NCBI RefSeq assembly: GCF_002943565.1
Contig: NZ_PJCH01000017.1
Coordinates: 62,001 to 126,000 of the forward strand
DNA: 64,000 bases
Direction: 5' to 3'
Origin: Hyphococcus luteus
Lineage (GTDB): Bacteria > Pseudomonadota > Alphaproteobacteria > Caulobacterales > Parvularculaceae
The position numbers and the translations under genes are program-made. Under the pieces are notes generated by a model. It did no database searches. It was not told the origin of the DNA and was given only the letters and a program-made list of their open reading frames with translations. This document shows, one piece after another, positions 27,339-38,148 of the stretch (positions are counted from its first letter, which is position 1; each line of letters opens with the position of its first letter).

Positions 27339-28364
27339 TTATTCGTCAAATTTCTTCGCGAGTTCTTCGATGTTTTCCGGAGGCCAGTCGGGCACGTCCA
27401 TGCCGAGATGGAGGCCGAGGCCCGCCAGCACTTCCTTGATCTCATTCAGCGACTTGCGGCCGAAATTCGGGGTGCGAAGCATTTCCGCTTCCGTCTTCTG
27501 GATCAAATCACCGATATAAACGATATTGTCGTTCTTCAGGCAGTTCGCGGAGCGCACCGAAAGTTCGAGCTCGTCCACCTTGCGCAGAAGCGCCGGGTTG
27601 AACGGAAGCTCTTCGCGGGCGTCGCCGCCCTTGTCTTTCGTCGGCTCGTCGAAATTGATGAAAATCTGCAGCTGGTCCTGCAGGATGCGCGCGGCGTAAG
27701 CGACCGCGTCGTCCGGCGACAACGAGCCGTCGGTTTCGACTTCAAGGGTCAGTTTGTCATAGTCAAGCACCTGGCCTTCGCGGGTGTTCTCAACGCGATA
27801 GGCGACGCGGTTCACCGGCGAATAGAGGCTGTCGACCGGAATGAGGCCGATCGGCGCGTCTTCCGGGCGATTCTGCTCGGCCGGCGTGTAGCCCTTGCCG
27901 GTGTTGACCGTCAGCTCGATGCGAAGGTTAGCGCCTTCGTCGAGGTGGCAGATGATGTGATCCTTGTTGAGGATCTCGACCGCAGACGTTTCTTCGATGT
28001 CGGCGGCGGTGACGACGCCCGGCGTCGACTTTTTAAGCACGAGGCGCTTCGGCCCGTCCGCATGCATCCGGATTGCGAGCTGCTTCACATTGAGGACGAT
28101 GTCGGTGACGTCCTCGCGCACGCCCGGGATCGAGGAGAATTCGTGGACGACGCCATCGATCTGGATCGAGGTGACGGCCGCACCCTGCAGAGACGACATC
28201 AGAATGCGGCGCAGGGAGTTGCCGAGCGTGAGACCGAAACCGCGTTCAAGCGGCTGGGCGACGATCGTCGCCTTGCGCTTTGCGTCGCCAGCCGGAACCA
28301 CTTCGAGTTTCGACGGACGGATCAGTTCAAGCCAGTTTTTTTCGAGGATTTGTGTCGTATCCAT
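27339..28364 (-). CDS. rpoA: RNA polymerase subunit alpha
   Basis: 341 aa. The N-terminal dimerisation domain includes [26 protein letters not shown]. The C-terminal domain (residues 255-330) carries the helix-hairpin [18 protein letters not shown] and the [18 protein letters not shown]/activator-binding segment. Initiates RNAP assembly by dimerising. Lies between rpsK (32 nt) and rplQ. Confidence 0.97.
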   Translation of the reverse strand: MDTTQILEKNWLELIRPSKLEVVPAGDAKRKATIVAQPLERGFGLTLGNSLRRILMSSLQGAAVTSIQIDGVVHEFSSIPGVREDVTDIVLNVKQLAIRMHADGPKRLVLKKSTPGVVTAADIEETSAVEILNKDHIICHLDEGANLRIELTVNTGKGYTPAEQNRPEDAPIGLIPVDSLYSPVNRVAYRVENTREGQVLDYDKLTLEVETDGSLSPDDAVAYAARILQDQLQIFINFDEPTKDKGGDAREELPFNPALLRKVDELELSVRSANCLKNDNIVYIGDLIQKTEAEMLRTPNFGRKSLNEIKEVLAGLGLHLGMDVPDWPPENIEELAKKFDE

Positions 28365-28396
28365 AGGTGGATCGCTCTCTTTATTCAGTATCGAAA

Positions 28397-28792
28397 TTAA
28401 ACGCGGCGGCGCTTGCGGGGACGGCAGCCATTGTGGGGAATGGGCGTGACGTCATGGATGACCGTGACGGTGAGGCCCGCCGACTGCAGCGCGCGCAAAG
28501 CGCTTTCGCGGCCCGAACCCGGACCGCGCACTTCGACGCTGACCGTCTGCAGGCCGTGATCCATGGCTTTCTTGGCGGCGTCTTCGGCGGCGAGCTGCGC
28601 CGCATAAGGCGTCGATTTGCGCGAGCCTTTAAAGCCCATGCCGCCGGCGGAGGACCAGGAGATCGTATTGCCCTGTTCGTCCGAAACCGTGACCATGGTG
28701 TTGTTGAAGGAGGCGTTCACATGAACGACGCCCGTGGAGATGTTTTTGCGTTCGCGGCGTTTGACGCGCGTTCCGGCTGCTTGCTTCGCCAT
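28397..28792 (-). CDS. rpsK: 30S ribosomal protein S11
   Basis: 131 aa. Family segments [43 protein letters not shown], and the terminal [18 protein letters not shown] are present. S11 forms part of the platform near the mRNA exit. Follows rpsM by 12 nt in the alpha operon. Confidence 0.97.
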   Translation of the reverse strand: MAKQAAGTRVKRRERKNISTGVVHVNASFNNTMVTVSDEQGNTISWSSAGGMGFKGSRKSTPYAAQLAAEDAAKKAMDHGLQTVSVEVRGPGSGRESALRALQSAGLTVTVIHDVTPIPHNGCRPRKRRRV

Positions 28793-28804
28793 CTGTCCTG
28801 ATCC

Positions 28805-29173
28805 TTACTTCTTCTTGCCGGCGATCGGCTTGGCGGGCCCTTTGCGCGTGCGGGCGTTGGTGTGGGTGCGCTGGCCGCGGACCGGCAGGCCGCGGCGGTG
28901 GCGAAGACCGCGATAGCAGCCCTGGTCCATCAGGCGCTTGATGTTCACCGCCACCTCGCGGCGAAGATCGCCTTCGACCATATAGTCGGTGTCGATGGTC
29001 TCGCGGATCTGCAAAACCTCCGAGTCAGACAATTCGTTGACGCGGCGTTCCGGCGCGATGCCGACTTTTTCGCAAATCTCGGCGGCTTTCGCCGCGCCGA
29101 TGCCGTGAATATAGCGCAGCGCGATGGTAACGCGCTTGTTCGTCGGAATATTGACGCCTGCAATACGAGCCAC
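28805..29173 (-). CDS. rpsM: 30S ribosomal protein S13
   Basis: 122 aa from a GTG start (29171-29173) giving [26 protein letters not shown], the conserved start; AGGA lies about 10 nt upstream. The open frame extends to 29368, but the upstream part is not S13-like. Helix-two-turn-helix and the tail [13 protein letters not shown], which contacts tRNA, are present. S13 bridges the subunits. First gene of the alpha operon, with its own promoter about 180 nt upstream. Confidence 0.95.
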   Translation of the reverse strand: MARIAGVNIPTNKRVTIALRYIHGIGAAKAAEICEKVGIAPERRVNELSDSEVLQIRETIDTDYMVEGDLRREVAVNIKRLMDQGCYRGLRHRRGLPVRGQRTHTNARTRKGPAKPIAGKKK

Positions 29174-29355
29174 AGGTAGTATCCTTCTTTTGCCTCTCGC
29201 CCCTTTTCCCTTGGCCGGGCCAACCATTTTAAAGGTCCGTTCGGACCCGCCTCTTACGCACTCAAAAGCCGCCTGTTTCCAAGCAACAACACCCGCGACG
29301 GCGTATAGGGATAAACCCTGCCGGGCGGGCGGTACTCCTTTTGGCGGAGAGCGCG
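29174..29355 (-). promoter_or_regulatory. structured leader of the rpsM operon
   Basis: About 180 nt of transcribed leader between the predicted promoter and rpsM. It holds two small inverted repeats: TTGGCC-G-GGCCAA (29211-29223) and GGTCCG-TT-CGGACC (29234-29247). These could be control structures like the alpha-operon leader of other bacteria, where a ribosomal protein represses translation, but no known fold is recognised. Confidence 0.3.
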
Positions 29356-29385
29356 TTGATAAGCCCACGCGCCGCCCGCCGTCAA
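29356..29385 (-). promoter_or_regulatory. sigma-70-like promoter for rpsM-rpsK-rpoA-rplQ
   Basis: On the minus strand TTGACG (29380-29385) and TATCAA (29356-29361) are 18 nt apart. Located 18 nt beyond the adk stop, inside the adk-rpsM gap. This would allow RNAP alpha and S11/S13/L17 to be made apart from the spc operon. Confidence 0.5.
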
Positions 29386-29403
29386 CCGTCTTCAGGGGCT
29401 AAT

Positions 29404-29994
29404 TCAGCCCTGAATCGGGTCCAAAATCGCGTCTATGTCGGCGGAAACGGCCTCGACCGCTTTCATGCCGTCCACAGGGCGCAATTTGCCCTGCCCCGCG
29501 TAAAACGGGATCAAGGGCGCTGTCTGTTCGCGATAGACGCCGAGGCGCTTCGCAAAGGTCTCTTCATTGTCGTCGGCCCGGACCTCGCCGCCCTTTTCAA
29601 GGGTCTCCTTGATCCGGTTCCGGAGGCGGTCGAGGAGCGCCGCCTCGTCCACCTGAAGCTCGATCACCACGTCGACCGAGCGGCCTTTCTTAACCAGGAT
29701 CTGGTCCAGCATCTCGGCCTGGGCCACGGTCCGGGGGAAGCCGTCCAGGAGGAAGCCGGGGGCGCAGTCATCCTGCTCGATCCGCTCCTCGATGATGGCC
29801 GCGACCACGTCGTCCGGCACCAGATTGCCCGCATCCATAATGGCTTTCGCCTTCTGGCCGACCGGCGTGCCGGCTTTCACGGCGGCGCGCAGCATGTCGC
29901 CGGTGGAAAGCTGGGGAATCCCGTAACGATCAACGATATGAGCGGCCTGGGTGCCTTTGCCGGCGCCCGGCGGCCCGAGAAAGATTACGATCAT
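29404..29994 (-). CDS. adk: adenylate kinase (short-LID form)
   Basis: 196 aa. P-loop GPPGAGKGT at residues 7-15, substrate strand [18 protein letters not shown] and [14 protein letters not shown]. The LID is the short form without the Zn-finger-like insertion of the 214-aa enzymes, as is normal in this class. Interconverts ATP+AMP and 2 ADP. Overlaps secY by four bases (ATGA), as in many secY-adk pairs, and ends 18 nt before the rpsM promoter. Confidence 0.95.
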   Translation of the reverse strand: MIVIFLGPPGAGKGTQAAHIVDRYGIPQLSTGDMLRAAVKAGTPVGQKAKAIMDAGNLVPDDVVAAIIEERIEQDDCAPGFLLDGFPRTVAQAEMLDQILVKKGRSVDVVIELQVDEAALLDRLRNRIKETLEKGGEVRADDNEETFAKRLGVYREQTAPLIPFYAGQGKLRPVDGMKAVEAVSADIDAILDPIQG

Positions 29995-31331
29995 CGCCGG
30001 CCTCCCCGGAGCTTCGATTTCTTGATCAGGCTTTCATATTGCTGGGCGAGCAGGTGGCCTTGAATCTGGCCGACCGTGTCGAGGGTCACCGAAACCACGA
30101 TCAGGAGCGACGTCCCCCCGATATAAACCGGGATCGTCTGGCTGTAGCTCGCTTTCAGGATTTCCGGCAGGATGCAGACGAAAGTCAGATACATTGCGCC
30201 GAGGACGGTCAGGCGGGTCAGGACATAGTCGAGATATTCCGCCGTGCGCGCGCCGGGGCGGTAGCCCTGAACGAAGCCGCCATATTTCTTCAGATTGTCC
30301 GCCACTTCTTCCACATTGAAGACGACCGAGGTGTAGACAAAGGTGAAACCGATGATCAGCGCCGCATAGAGCGCAATATAGGACGGACGGCCCGGGGCGA
30401 ACAGGAAGGTCAGGTTCTGAAGCCACTCGGGCGAGCCCTCGCCAACCGCGCCAGCCGCCGTCGCCGGCAAAAGGAGCAGAGACGACGCGAAAATCGGCGG
30501 AATGACGCCGGAAACGTTGAGTTTCAGCGGCAGGTGGGATTTCTCCCCTTGCGTCATGCGCTGGCCGACCTGACGGCGCGGATACTGGACCAGAATCCGG
30601 CGCTGGGAGCGCTCCATGAAAACGACGAAGGCGATGAGCGAAAGCGCCAGCGCGGCGATGATGAGGATCGCGCCGCCGCCGACGCCGCCGCCGGCCCGGC
30701 CCTGATCGAGAAGCGCGGCGATCGCCCGCGGCAGCTCCGCAATGATGCCGGCGAAAATGATCAGCGAGACGCCGTTGCCGACGCCGCGCGCGGTGATCTG
30801 CTCGCCAAGCCAAAGAAGGAACATGACGCCACCGACGAGCGTGATCGTCGTCGTGAAGAGGAAGAACGGGCCCGGATTGATCACCGTGCCGGCCGTGGAC
30901 TGCAGGCTGACCGCAATGAAATAGCCCTGCATGGTCGCCAGGAACACGGTCAGATAGCGGGTGTACTGGTTGATCTGGCGCCGGCCCTGTTCGCCTTCTT
31001 TCTTGATCTTTTCAAGCGAGGGAATGACCGCCGACATCAGCTGCATGATGATCGAGGCGGAGATATACGGCATGATGTTGAGGGCGAAGAGCGCCATGCG
31101 CTCGACAGCGCCGCCGGCGAAAATATTGAGCGTGCCGAGAAGGCCGCCCTGCTGGCTCTGAAACCCGCGGGCGAAGGCTTCCGGATCGACGCCCGGGATC
31201 GGAACGAAGGTGCCGAGGCGGTAGACGATGAGCGCGCCGAGGGTGAAGAGGAGCCGCTTCTTCAGCTCTTCCGCTTTCGCAAAAGACGAGAAGTTGATGT
31301 TCGACGCGAACTGTTCCGCTGCGGAAGTCAT
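29991..31331 (-). CDS. secY: preprotein translocase subunit SecY
   Basis: 446 aa with ten membrane helices. N-terminus [21 protein letters not shown] and the family signature [14 protein letters not shown] (reads [15 protein letters not shown]) identify it. [20 protein letters not shown] is the cytosolic loop involved in ribosome/SecA contact. Channel for protein export. Overlaps adk downstream and sits 110 nt from rplO in the spc operon. Confidence 0.97.
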   Translation of the reverse strand: MTSAAEQFASNINFSSFAKAEELKKRLLFTLGALIVYRLGTFVPIPGVDPEAFARGFQSQQGGLLGTLNIFAGGAVERMALFALNIMPYISASIIMQLMSAVIPSLEKIKKEGEQGRRQINQYTRYLTVFLATMQGYFIAVSLQSTAGTVINPGPFFLFTTTITLVGGVMFLLWLGEQITARGVGNGVSLIIFAGIIAELPRAIAALLDQGRAGGGVGGGAILIIAALALSLIAFVVFMERSQRRILVQYPRRQVGQRMTQGEKSHLPLKLNVSGVIPPIFASSLLLLPATAAGAVGEGSPEWLQNLTFLFAPGRPSYIALYAALIIGFTFVYTSVVFNVEEVADNLKKYGGFVQGYRPGARTAEYLDYVLTRLTVLGAMYLTFVCILPEILKASYSQTIPVYIGGTSLLIVVSVTLDTVGQIQGHLLAQQYESLIKKSKLRGGRR

Positions 31332-31392
31332 GTGCCTGTCACCTGTTCAGCTTGCCTTTTGGCGGGGCCCCGATGGGAAGCCATGTGGCGGC

Positions 31393-31409
31393 TGCGGACG
31401 GCGTCCGCA
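31393..31409. repeat. inverted repeat between rplO and secY
   Basis: TGCGGAC-GGC-GTCCGCA, a near-perfect 17-bp palindrome within the 110-nt rplO-secY gap. No T run follows on the minus strand, so it is not a terminator; it might be a cleavage or stability hairpin in the spc mRNA. Confidence 0.4.
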
Positions 31410-31441
31410 ACCCTCAAGACCCCAAACAGCCTGTTCCGCCC

Positions 31442-31912
31442 CTATTCCGCCGACGCCGCGACCGTCACCGAGCCGCCCGCTTTCTCGACCGCGGCTTTCG
31501 CGCCGGCCGAAGCGTGGGCGACCTCGAGGGTCAGCTTGGATTTCAATTCGCCGACGCCGAGAAGACGCACGCCGTTTTTCGCGCGGCGGATGACGCCCGC
31601 CTGGACAAGCGCCGCCGCGTCGATGGTCTCGCCCGCATCGAGCTTGCCGGCGTCCACAGCGGCCTGAAGACGGCCGACATTGACTTCGACGAAAGATTGG
31701 CGATTCGGCTTTTTAAAGCCGCGCTTCGGCAGGCGCATGTAAAGCGGCATCTGGCCGCCTTCGTAATGGCGGATGCCGGTGACGCCGGAACGCGATTTTT
31801 GACCTTTGACGCCGCGTCCGCCGGTCTTGCCCTTGCCGGAGCCGATGCCGCGGCCGACGCGCATGCGGTTCTTGCGCGCGCCTTTATTGTCGGAAAGTTC
31901 GTTGAGTTTCAT
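31442..31912 (-). CDS. rplO: 50S ribosomal protein L15
   Basis: 156 aa. Starts [22 protein letters not shown] and continues [22 protein letters not shown], the Gly/Lys/Arg-rich L15 N-terminus. The open frame extends 11 codons further upstream, but the ATG at 31912 is the family start. A late assembly protein of the large subunit. Between rpmD (101 nt) and secY. Confidence 0.96.
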   Translation of the reverse strand: MKLNELSDNKGARKNRMRVGRGIGSGKGKTGGRGVKGQKSRSGVTGIRHYEGGQMPLYMRLPKRGFKKPNRQSFVEVNVGRLQAAVDAGKLDAGETIDAAALVQAGVIRRAKNGVRLLGVGELKSKLTLEVAHASAGAKAAVEKAGGSVTVAASAE

Positions 31913-31991
31913 TTTCTTACCTCGACTTGCGACGGTTATTTCCAAAAAGGAAAGCCGCCTCGCCTGTTTGCGCCGAGAAGGCGCGTTTTAT

Positions 31992-32011
31992 GAACGGGCC
32001 TCCGCCCGTTC
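31992..32011. repeat. hairpin just after rpmD
   Basis: GAACGGGC-CTCC-GCCCGTTC, a perfect 8-bp stem with a 4-nt loop in the unusually long (101-nt) rpmD-rplO gap, 2 nt beyond the rpmD stop. A second small stem, GCGCC-GAGAA-GGCGC, follows at 31970-31984. No T run on the minus strand, so probably an mRNA processing or stability element. Confidence 0.4.
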
Positions 32012-32013
32012 GC

Positions 32014-32202
32014 CTATTTCTCTTCGACGATCTCCACCATGTGCGAGACCTTGCGGATCATGCCGCGCACGGCGGGCGTGTCTTCAAGCTCGCGCTCGCG
32101 GCCGATTTTGTTGAGGCCGAGACCGACAAGGGTCGCCCGCTGGTCTTGCGGACGGCGCGCTGCGCTGCCGGTCTGGCGGACTTTCAGCATTTTCTTCGCC
32201 AT
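32014..32202 (-). CDS. rpmD: 50S ribosomal protein L30
   Basis: 62 aa, the normal size. Begins [30 protein letters not shown], with [28 protein letters not shown] typical of L30. A small, two-layer alpha-beta protein. Follows rpsE by 11 nt. Confidence 0.96.
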   Translation of the reverse strand: MAKKMLKVRQTGSAARRPQDQRATLVGLGLNKIGRERELEDTPAVRGMIRKVSHMVEIVEEK

Positions 32203-32213
32203 GAGGTCGCTCC

Positions 32214-32798
32214 TTACGCCGCGTCAGCCGCATCGGCGCCGCGGCCGCGCCCGGAAAGAATATCGGAGACCTTCTTGCCGCGCTTCGACGCCATGGTGCG
32301 CGGGCTGGTCTGGTTTTTCAGCGCGTCGACCGTGGCGCGCACCATGTTGTAGGGATTCGACGAGCCGACCGATTTGGCCACCACGTCCTGAACGCCGAGC
32401 GTTTCGAAAATCGCGCGCATCGGACCGCCGGCGATGATGCCGGTTCCCGGCGGCGCCGAACGCAGGAGAACCTTGCCTGCGCCCCAGCGGCCATGGGCGT
32501 CATGGTGCAGCGTGCGGCCTTCGCGCAGCGGCACGCGCACGAGATTGCGCTTGGCTTCCTGGGTCGCCTTGCGGATCGCTTCGGGCACTTCGCGGGCCTT
32601 GCCCTTGCCGAAACCGACGCGGCCCTTCTGGTCGCCGACAACGACGAGCGCGGCGAAACCGAAATTCTTGCCGCCCTTCACAACCTTCGCCACGCGGTTG
32701 ATGGCGACCAGCTTGTCGACGAACTCGTCGCGTTCTTCGCGTTCGCCCCGGCCTCTGCCCTGACCGCGGCCGCGTCCACGTCCTTCTTCACGCGCCAT
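32214..32798 (-). CDS. rpsE: 30S ribosomal protein S5
   Basis: 194 aa. A basic, Arg/Gly/Gln-rich N-terminal extension ([19 protein letters not shown]) precedes the conserved [21 protein letters not shown] double-stranded RNA-binding domain and [22 protein letters not shown] core. The extension of about 22 residues is longer than in E. coli. S5 contributes to accuracy and mRNA entry. Follows rplR by 12 nt. Confidence 0.96.
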   Translation of the reverse strand: MAREEGRGRGRGQGRGRGEREERDEFVDKLVAINRVAKVVKGGKNFGFAALVVVGDQKGRVGFGKGKAREVPEAIRKATQEAKRNLVRVPLREGRTLHHDAHGRWGAGKVLLRSAPPGTGIIAGGPMRAIFETLGVQDVVAKSVGSSNPYNMVRATVDALKNQTSPRTMASKRGKKVSDILSGRGRGADAADAA

Positions 32799-32810
32799 GC
32801 TCGATGCTCC

Positions 32811-33164
32811 TTAAAAATTGAGGCCGGATTCGCGCGCGGCGTCCGCAAGCGCTTTTATCCGGCCGTGATACATATACCCGCCGCGATCGAACACGACATT
32901 CTTGACGCCCGCCTTGACCGCGCGCTCGGCGATCGCCTTGCCGACTTTCGCCGCCGCATCCTTGTCGGAGCCCTTGCCGAACTCTTTTTCAAGCGACGTG
33001 GCGGAGGCAAGCGTCTTGCCTTGCTTGTCGTCGATGATCTGCGCCGAGATGTTTTTCGACGACCGGTAGACCGACAGGCGCGGACGGTCCGTCGAGACGG
33101 AGTGAATCTTCTTCCGCGTGCGGCCCGCCCGGGAGATGTGTTGTTTTCTCTTTAGATCGGCCAT
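32811..33164 (-). CDS. rplR: 50S ribosomal protein L18
   Basis: 117 aa. [28 protein letters not shown] is the conserved 5S-binding core, and the end [21 protein letters not shown] is typical. Binds 5S rRNA with L5. Follows rplF by 24 nt. Confidence 0.96.
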   Translation of the reverse strand: MADLKRKQHISRAGRTRKKIHSVSTDRPRLSVYRSSKNISAQIIDDKQGKTLASATSLEKEFGKGSDKDAAAKVGKAIAERAVKAGVKNVVFDRGGYMYHGRIKALADAARESGLNF

Positions 33165-33188
33165 TGCCCGATATCCTCTAGCGAAGCG

Positions 33189-33722
33189 TTACTTCTTCTT
33201 GCCTTCCTTGCGGAAGATATATTCGTCGGCGTATTTCACGCCCTTGCCTTTGTACGGCTCGGGCGGACGCATGCCGCGGATCTCCGCGGCGGCCTGTCCG
33301 ACCTTTTGCTTGTCGATGCCGGAAAGAACGACTTCCGTCGGCTTCGGCGTCGCGATCTTGACGCCGTCCGGCGCCGGATAATCGATCTCGTGGCTGTAGC
33401 CGAGCGCCAGATTGAGGGACGTGCCCTTCATCTGCGCGCGATAGCCGACGCCGACGAGCTCGAGGGTTTTCGTGAACTCGTTCGCGACCCCCTCGAACAT
33501 GTTGGCGATCTGCGTGCGGCTCATGCCCCACAGGGAGCGCGCCGGCTTGGAATCATTGACCGGCTTGACCGTCACGGCGTCGTCTTCGAGCGCAACCGTG
33601 CACAGATCGTTGACGACGAATTTCAATTCGCCTTTCGGACCCTTCGCGCTCACGGTCTGGCCGTCGACATTGACGGTCACGCCGCTCGGCACGGGGATCG
33701 ATCTTTTACCAATGCGGGACAT
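33189..33722 (-). CDS. rplF: 50S ribosomal protein L6
   Basis: 177 aa, the expected length. [17 protein letters not shown] is the conserved start, and the C-terminal L6 signature [16 protein letters not shown] is present. Lies near the L7/L12 stalk base and the GTPase centre. Follows rpsH by 17 nt. Confidence 0.97.
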   Translation of the reverse strand: MSRIGKRSIPVPSGVTVNVDGQTVSAKGPKGELKFVVNDLCTVALEDDAVTVKPVNDSKPARSLWGMSRTQIANMFEGVANEFTKTLELVGVGYRAQMKGTSLNLALGYSHEIDYPAPDGVKIATPKPTEVVLSGIDKQKVGQAAAEIRGMRPPEPYKGKGVKYADEYIFRKEGKKK

Positions 33723-33739
33723 CTAACTTACTCCCAGCC

Positions 33740-34138
33740 TTAGTAGACTTCGCAGAGCACTTCGCCGCCGACATTGGCGTCGCGCGCAGCTGCGTCGGAC
33801 ATGACGCCCTTGGGCGTCGAGACGATGGAAATGCCGAGACCGTTGCGCACAGAGCTAAGGTCGCGGACAGACGAATAAACCCGGCGGCCCGGCTTGGAGA
33901 TCCGCTTGATCTTCTGGATCACCGGCGCGCCTTCGTAATATTTCAGCTCGACTTCGAAGCTCGGCTTCTCGCCGTCTTTTTCGATGCGCGAATAGCCGCG
34001 GATGTAGCCTTCGGTCTCAAGGACGTCCAGCACCCAGCCACGCAGTTTCGAGGCCGGCACGGACATAATCGAATGCCGGCGCAGCTGTGCATTGCGAAGG
34101 CGGGTGATCAAATCGCCGATAGGATCATTGATAGCCAT
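33740..34138 (-). CDS. rpsH: 30S ribosomal protein S8
   Basis: 132 aa. [20 protein letters not shown] at the start and the end [31 protein letters not shown] are the S8 marks. A primary 16S-binding protein that in many bacteria also represses the spc operon mRNA. Follows rpsN by 16 nt. Confidence 0.97.
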   Translation of the reverse strand: MAINDPIGDLITRLRNAQLRRHSIMSVPASKLRGWVLDVLETEGYIRGYSRIEKDGEKPSFEVELKYYEGAPVIQKIKRISKPGRRVYSSVRDLSSVRNGLGISIVSTPKGVMSDAAARDANVGGEVLCEVY

Positions 34139-34154
34139 TGTTCTCCAGGCCCCC

Positions 34155-34460
34155 TTACCAGCTTGACTTCACGAGGCCTGGGATCTTCCCGGCCGAACCC
34201 AGTTGCCGCAGCGCAATGCGCGACATCTTCAGCTTGCGATAGTAGCCGCGCGGACGGCCCGTCACTTCGCAGCGGTTGCGGATGCGCGTCTTGGACGAGT
34301 TGCGCGGCAGTTCGGCAAGCTTCAGGGCCGCCATAAAGCGCTCTTCGCCCGGCTTGTCCTGATCCTTGATGACCGCTTTCAGCCGGTTGCGCTTGGACTC
34401 AAACTTTTTCGCCATGCGGCGGCGTTTGAGATCGCGCTCGACCATTGATTTCTTCGCCAT
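34155..34460 (-). CDS. rpsN: 30S ribosomal protein S14
   Basis: 101 aa, the long zinc-free form (no CxxC pair). Has [31 protein letters not shown] and ends LVKSSW. Follows rplE by 58 nt; that gap contains a TCCGCGG-GGGT-CCGCGGA hairpin at 34484-34501. Confidence 0.96.
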   Translation of the reverse strand: MAKKSMVERDLKRRRMAKKFESKRNRLKAVIKDQDKPGEERFMAALKLAELPRNSSKTRIRNRCEVTGRPRGYYRKLKMSRIALRQLGSAGKIPGLVKSSW

Positions 34461-34518
34461 GTCTTCTCCTTCTCAAGCCGGTTTCCGCGGGGGTCCGCGG
34501 ACCTTGCCCAATGCCTTC

Positions 34519-35079
34519 CTATTTCCGGAACGGAAAGTTGAATTCCCGCAAGAGCTCGCGCGCTTCGTCGTCAGTGCGCGCCGTCGTGCAAACGATGATG
34601 TCCATGCCCCGGATCTTGTCGACCTTGTCGTAATCGATTTCCGGAAACACGATGTGTTCTTTCAGGCCCATCGCGTAATTGCCGCGCCCGTCAAAGCTCT
34701 TGGCGTTGAGGCCGCGGAAGTCGCGCACCCGCGGCAGCGCGATGGTGATGAGCCGGTCGAGAAACTCGTACATGCGGTCTTTGCGCAGCGTGACTTTCGC
34801 GCCCACCGGCATGCCTTCGCGCAGCTTGAAGCCGGCGATCGATTTCTTGGCCTTGGTGATCACCGGCTTCTGGCCGGAGATCAGCGTCAGGTCCGTCACC
34901 GCCGCGTCGACGGCCTTGCGGTCGTTGACAGCGTCGCCCACGCCCATATTGATGACGACCTTTTCGATCCACGGCGTCATCATCGGGTTCGGATAGCTGA
35001 ATTTCTCGTTCAGCTTCCCGCGGATATCGTCGCGGTAAAGCGTCTTCAGACGCGGTTCATATGTGGTTGCTTCAGCCAT
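34519..35079 (-). CDS. rplE: 50S ribosomal protein L5
   Basis: 186 aa. Starts [21 protein letters not shown] at 35079; the upstream open frame is a shadow of rplX. Conserved segments [18 protein letters not shown] and [17 protein letters not shown] are present. Binds 5S rRNA with L18. The start overlaps the rplX stop by 8 nt. Confidence 0.96.
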   Translation of the reverse strand: MAEATTYEPRLKTLYRDDIRGKLNEKFSYPNPMMTPWIEKVVINMGVGDAVNDRKAVDAAVTDLTLISGQKPVITKAKKSIAGFKLREGMPVGAKVTLRKDRMYEFLDRLITIALPRVRDFRGLNAKSFDGRGNYAMGLKEHIVFPEIDYDKVDKIRGMDIIVCTTARTDDEARELLREFNFPFRK

Positions 35080-35386
35080 CGATAACCTCACCGGACGCTT
35101 TTGCGACGCGGACTTTCTTTCCATCTTCGACCTTGAAGCCGACACGGGTCGCTTTGCCCGTAGACGGATCCTTCAGCGCCACATTCGACACATGGAGCGG
35201 CGCTTCGCGCGTAATGATGCCGCCTTCCTGTTGCGGCGTCTGGCGCTGATGCTTCTTGATCACGTTGACGCCGCGCACGACGACGCGGTCGGCTTTCGGC
35301 ATGACCTCGATCACTTCGCCTTCCGCGCCGCGATCGCGGCCGGCGAGAACGATGACCTTATCGCCTTTTTTGATCTTCGCAGCCAT
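35072..35386 (-). CDS. rplX: 50S ribosomal protein L24
   Basis: 104 aa. Starts [28 protein letters not shown], the KOW-motif N-terminus, and ends [11 protein letters not shown]. First assembly protein of the large subunit. Its start shares one base with the rplN stop, and it ends 8 nt inside rplE. Confidence 0.95.
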   Translation of the reverse strand: MAAKIKKGDKVIVLAGRDRGAEGEVIEVMPKADRVVVRGVNVIKKHQRQTPQQEGGIITREAPLHVSNVALKDPSTGKATRVGFKVEDGKKVRVAKASGEVIDG

Positions 35387-35754
35387 TACAAGACCTCCGG
35401 GGCGAGCGACACGATCTTCATGTGCTTGGAGGCGCGCAGCTCGCGCGTCACCGGCCCGAAGATACGCGTGCCGATCGGCTCTTTGTTGTTGTTGATCAGG
35501 ACGGCGGCGTTGCGGTCGAACCGGATGACCGATCCGTCGCGGCGCTTGATGTCCTTCGCCGTTCTGACGACCACGGCTTTCATGACCTGGCCTTTTTTCA
35601 CGCGCCCGCGCGGAATCGCTTCCTTGACGGAGACGACGATAATATCGCCGACGCCGGCGTATTTGCGTTTCGCGCCGCCGAGCACCTTGATGCACTGAAC
35701 GCGCTTGGCGCCGGAATTGTCGGCGACGTCCAAATTTGTCTGCATCTGGATCAT
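35386..35754 (-). CDS. rplN: 50S ribosomal protein L14
   Basis: 122 aa, normal length. [27 protein letters not shown] and the centre [22 protein letters not shown] are conserved. Forms intersubunit bridge B8. Overlaps rplX by one base and follows rpsQ by 83 nt. Confidence 0.97.
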   Translation of the reverse strand: MIQMQTNLDVADNSGAKRVQCIKVLGGAKRKYAGVGDIIVVSVKEAIPRGRVKKGQVMKAVVVRTAKDIKRRDGSVIRFDRNAAVLINNNKEPIGTRIFGPVTRELRASKHMKIVSLAPEVL

Positions 35755-35837
35755 GGGTGATCCTCCTGATGGGCCGTCACTGGCCCCGCTTCACTCTTTC
35801 CGGCCGCCCCTTATCCGAAGATCGGAGGCGGACGGGC

Positions 35838-36080
35838 TTAACCTTTCGACCCGAGGCCGATGACTTCCCAGCGCTTCAGTTTCGACTTCGGCGCGCATTC
35901 CTGAATCCGCACAAGATCGCCGACCTTGTATTCGTTTTCCGCGTCATGAGCGTGGAAACGGTTCGACCGGCGAACCGTCTTTTTAAAGAGCGGATGCGTG
36001 AACATACGGTCGACGCTCACGATCACCGTCTTGTCGCCCTTGTCGCTCACCACGGAGCCTTGCAGAATGCGTTTTGGCAT
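35838..36080 (-). CDS. rpsQ: 30S ribosomal protein S17
   Basis: 80 aa. [25 protein letters not shown] and [21 protein letters not shown] are the OB-fold S17 marks. An early 16S-binding assembly protein. Follows rpmC by 17 nt. Confidence 0.96.
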   Translation of the reverse strand: MPKRILQGSVVSDKGDKTVIVSVDRMFTHPLFKKTVRRSNRFHAHDAENEYKVGDLVRIQECAPKSKLKRWEVIGLGSKG

Positions 36081-36097
36081 GTCTTTGCCTCTTGTCC

Positions 36098-36292
36098 TTA
36101 GTTCGCCCGGGTCTTTTCGCCGAGGATGGTTTTGATCCGCGCGATGTCCTTGCGCACTTCGGAAATGCGCGCGGTTTTCTCAAGCTGGCCTGACGCTTGC
36201 TGGAAGCGCAGGTTGAACTGTTCTTTGCGGAGCTGAAGAAGACGATCCTTCAACTCGTCCGGCGTCATATCGCGGGCTTCGGTCGCGTTCAT
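36098..36292 (-). CDS. rpmC: 50S ribosomal protein L29
   Basis: 64 aa. [20 protein letters not shown] and [15 protein letters not shown] identify L29, a two-helix protein near the exit tunnel, contact for SRP and trigger factor. Follows rplP by 26 nt. Confidence 0.96.
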   Translation of the reverse strand: MNATEARDMTPDELKDRLLQLRKEQFNLRFQQASGQLEKTARISEVRKDIARIKTILGEKTRAN

Positions 36293-36318
36293 CTCAAATG
36301 CTCCTTACTTCGCCCCAA

Positions 36319-36732
36319 TTACTCGCCAATGCGCGTCACGATGCGCGTCTTGACCGGCAGCTTCGCGGCGCCGAGGGTCAACGCTTCGCGAGCGACCTCG
36401 TCGGACACGCCGTCGAGTTCGAACATCACGCGGCCCGGCTTCACTTTCGCCGCCCAGTATTCGACAGAGCCCTTGCCCTTGCCCATGCGGACTTCGGTCG
36501 GCTTTTTCGACACCGGCACGTCGGGGAAGATGCGGATCCACACCCGGCCCTGACGTTTCATGGCGCGGGTGATGGCCCGGCGCGTCGCCTCGATCTGGCG
36601 CGCGGTGATCCGCTCCGGCTCCATGGCTTTGAGGCCGTGGGAGCCGAAATTGAGATCCGTCCCGCCCTTGGCGGCGCCTTTGATGCGGCCTTTGTGCATC
36701 TTGCGGAATTTTGTTTTCTTCGGCTGCAGCAT
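36319..36732 (-). CDS. rplP: 50S ribosomal protein L16
   Basis: 137 aa. [44 protein letters not shown] and [20 protein letters not shown] are conserved. Organises the A-site side of the large subunit. Follows rpsC by 36 nt. Confidence 0.97.
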   Translation of the reverse strand: MLQPKKTKFRKMHKGRIKGAAKGGTDLNFGSHGLKAMEPERITARQIEATRRAITRAMKRQGRVWIRIFPDVPVSKKPTEVRMGKGKGSVEYWAAKVKPGRVMFELDGVSDEVAREALTLGAAKLPVKTRIVTRIGE

Positions 36733-36768
36733 GACTGAGACGCCTCCAAAACCTTTCTTTTGCGCGAC

Positions 36769-37470
36769 TTAACTGTTGCGCTGCTGACCGACGCTGCCCG
36801 TCTGGGCTTCAATCAGCCGTTTTTCCTGACCCATGGGGTCGTGTTCCATGATCTCGCCCTTGAAGATCCAGACCTTGACGCCGATGGCGCCGTAGGTCGT
36901 CTGGGCGGTCGCGACGCCGTAATCGATGTCGGCGCGCAGCGTGTGAAGCGGCACGCGGCCCTCGCGGTACCATTCCATGCGCGCGATCTCCGCGCCGCCG
37001 AGACGGCCCGAAACATTGACGCGAATGCCGAGGGCGCCCATGCGCTGCGCGGTCTGCATGGCGCGCTTCATAGCGCGGCGGAACGCGACCCGGCGCTCAA
37101 GCTGCTGCGCGATGTTTTCGGCGACCAGCGTTGCGTCGATTTCCGGCTTGCGGATTTCGACGATGTTGAGGACCGTTTCCGAAGACGACAGTTTCGACAG
37201 CTCCTGACGCAGCTTCTCGATGTCCGCGCCCTTCTTGCCGATGACGACGCCCGGACGCGCGGTGTAGATCGTCACGCGGCATTTCTTGTGCGGACGCTCG
37301 ATGACGATGCGCGACACGCCGGCCTGGTGCAGACGCTTTTCGAGATATCTGCGGATGCGCAGGTCTTCATGCAGCAAATCGCCATAGGCGGCTTTGCCGG
37401 CGAACCAGCGCGAGTCCCAGGTGCGGTTGATACCGAGGCGCAGACCGATCGGATTAACTTTCTGGCCCAT
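36769..37470 (-). CDS. rpsC: 30S ribosomal protein S3
   Basis: 233 aa. Starts [23 protein letters not shown]-type GKKG loop at residues 78-81; C-terminal domain [29 protein letters not shown] (recognised in parts). Lines the mRNA entry. The start codon shares one base with the rplV stop. Confidence 0.97.
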   Translation of the reverse strand: MGQKVNPIGLRLGINRTWDSRWFAGKAAYGDLLHEDLRIRRYLEKRLHQAGVSRIVIERPHKKCRVTIYTARPGVVIGKKGADIEKLRQELSKLSSSETVLNIVEIRKPEIDATLVAENIAQQLERRVAFRRAMKRAMQTAQRMGALGIRVNVSGRLGGAEIARMEWYREGRVPLHTLRADIDYGVATAQTTYGAIGVKVWIFKGEIMEHDPMGQEKRLIEAQTGSVGQQRNS

Positions 37471-37850
37471 TAAGCGGCCTCCTCGACTTCTTTCACGACA
37501 ATGGTGATTTCCGAAAACGGTTTTTGAATTCTGCCGACGCGGCCCCTGGCGCGCGCTTTCCAGCGCTTCATGACCATGTTCTTGCCGACAAAGGCCTGAT
37601 CGACGACGAGCGAGTCGATATCGAGGTCATGGTTGTTCTCGGCGTTCGCGATGGCGCTTTCCAGAACCTTCTTGACGTTCTGGGAGATGCGCTTGCGCGA
37701 AAAGGTGAGCTCCGCGAGCGCCTTCTCAACCGGCATGCCGCGGATGAGCTGCGCAACGAGGTTCAGCTTCTGCGGCGAGGTGCGGATCAGACGGCCCTTG
37801 GCCATCGCCGCTCCTTCGCTGACGCGCCGGGGATTTTTCTTCTGCCCCAT
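37470..37850 (-). CDS. rplV: 50S ribosomal protein L22
   Basis: 126 aa. The start [19 protein letters not shown] follows the alphaproteobacterial style, then [23 protein letters not shown] and [20 protein letters not shown]. Lines the exit tunnel. Two nt from rpsS, one-base overlap with rpsC. Confidence 0.95.
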   Translation of the reverse strand: MGQKKNPRRVSEGAAMAKGRLIRTSPQKLNLVAQLIRGMPVEKALAELTFSRKRISQNVKKVLESAIANAENNHDLDIDSLVVDQAFVGKNMVMKRWKARARGRVGRIQKPFSEITIVVKEVEEAA

Positions 37851-37852
37851 GA

Positions 37853-38131
37853 CTATTTCCTCTTCGCCTTCTTGTCCGCGCCGTGACCGTAATAGGACCG
37901 GGTCGGAGAGAATTCGCCGAATTTGTGCCCGACCATGTCTTCGGTGACATGAACCGGAATGAATTTCTGGCCGTTGTAAACGTTGAACGTCAGTCCGACG
38001 AATTGCGGCAGGATGGTCGAGCGGCGCGACCAGGATTTGATCCCGCCTTTGTGTTTGCCCTCCTGGCTCTCTTCCGCTTTCTTCAGGAGATAGCGGTCGA
38101 CGAACGGGCCTTTCCAGACTGAACGTGGCAT
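37853..38131 (-). CDS. rpsS: 30S ribosomal protein S19
   Basis: 92 aa. [22 protein letters not shown] and [22 protein letters not shown] are the S19 marks. Head of the small subunit. Follows rplB by 17 nt. Confidence 0.97.
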   Translation of the reverse strand: MPRSVWKGPFVDRYLLKKAEESQEGKHKGGIKSWSRRSTILPQFVGLTFNVYNGQKFIPVHVTEDMVGHKFGEFSPTRSYYGHGADKKAKRK

Positions 38132-38148
38132 GTCGTTTTAACTCCGGC

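Noticed and set aside
29211-29247. Palindromes before rpsM as terminators
   Set aside because: Stems are only 6 bp with no U run in the needed direction; kept only as leader structure.
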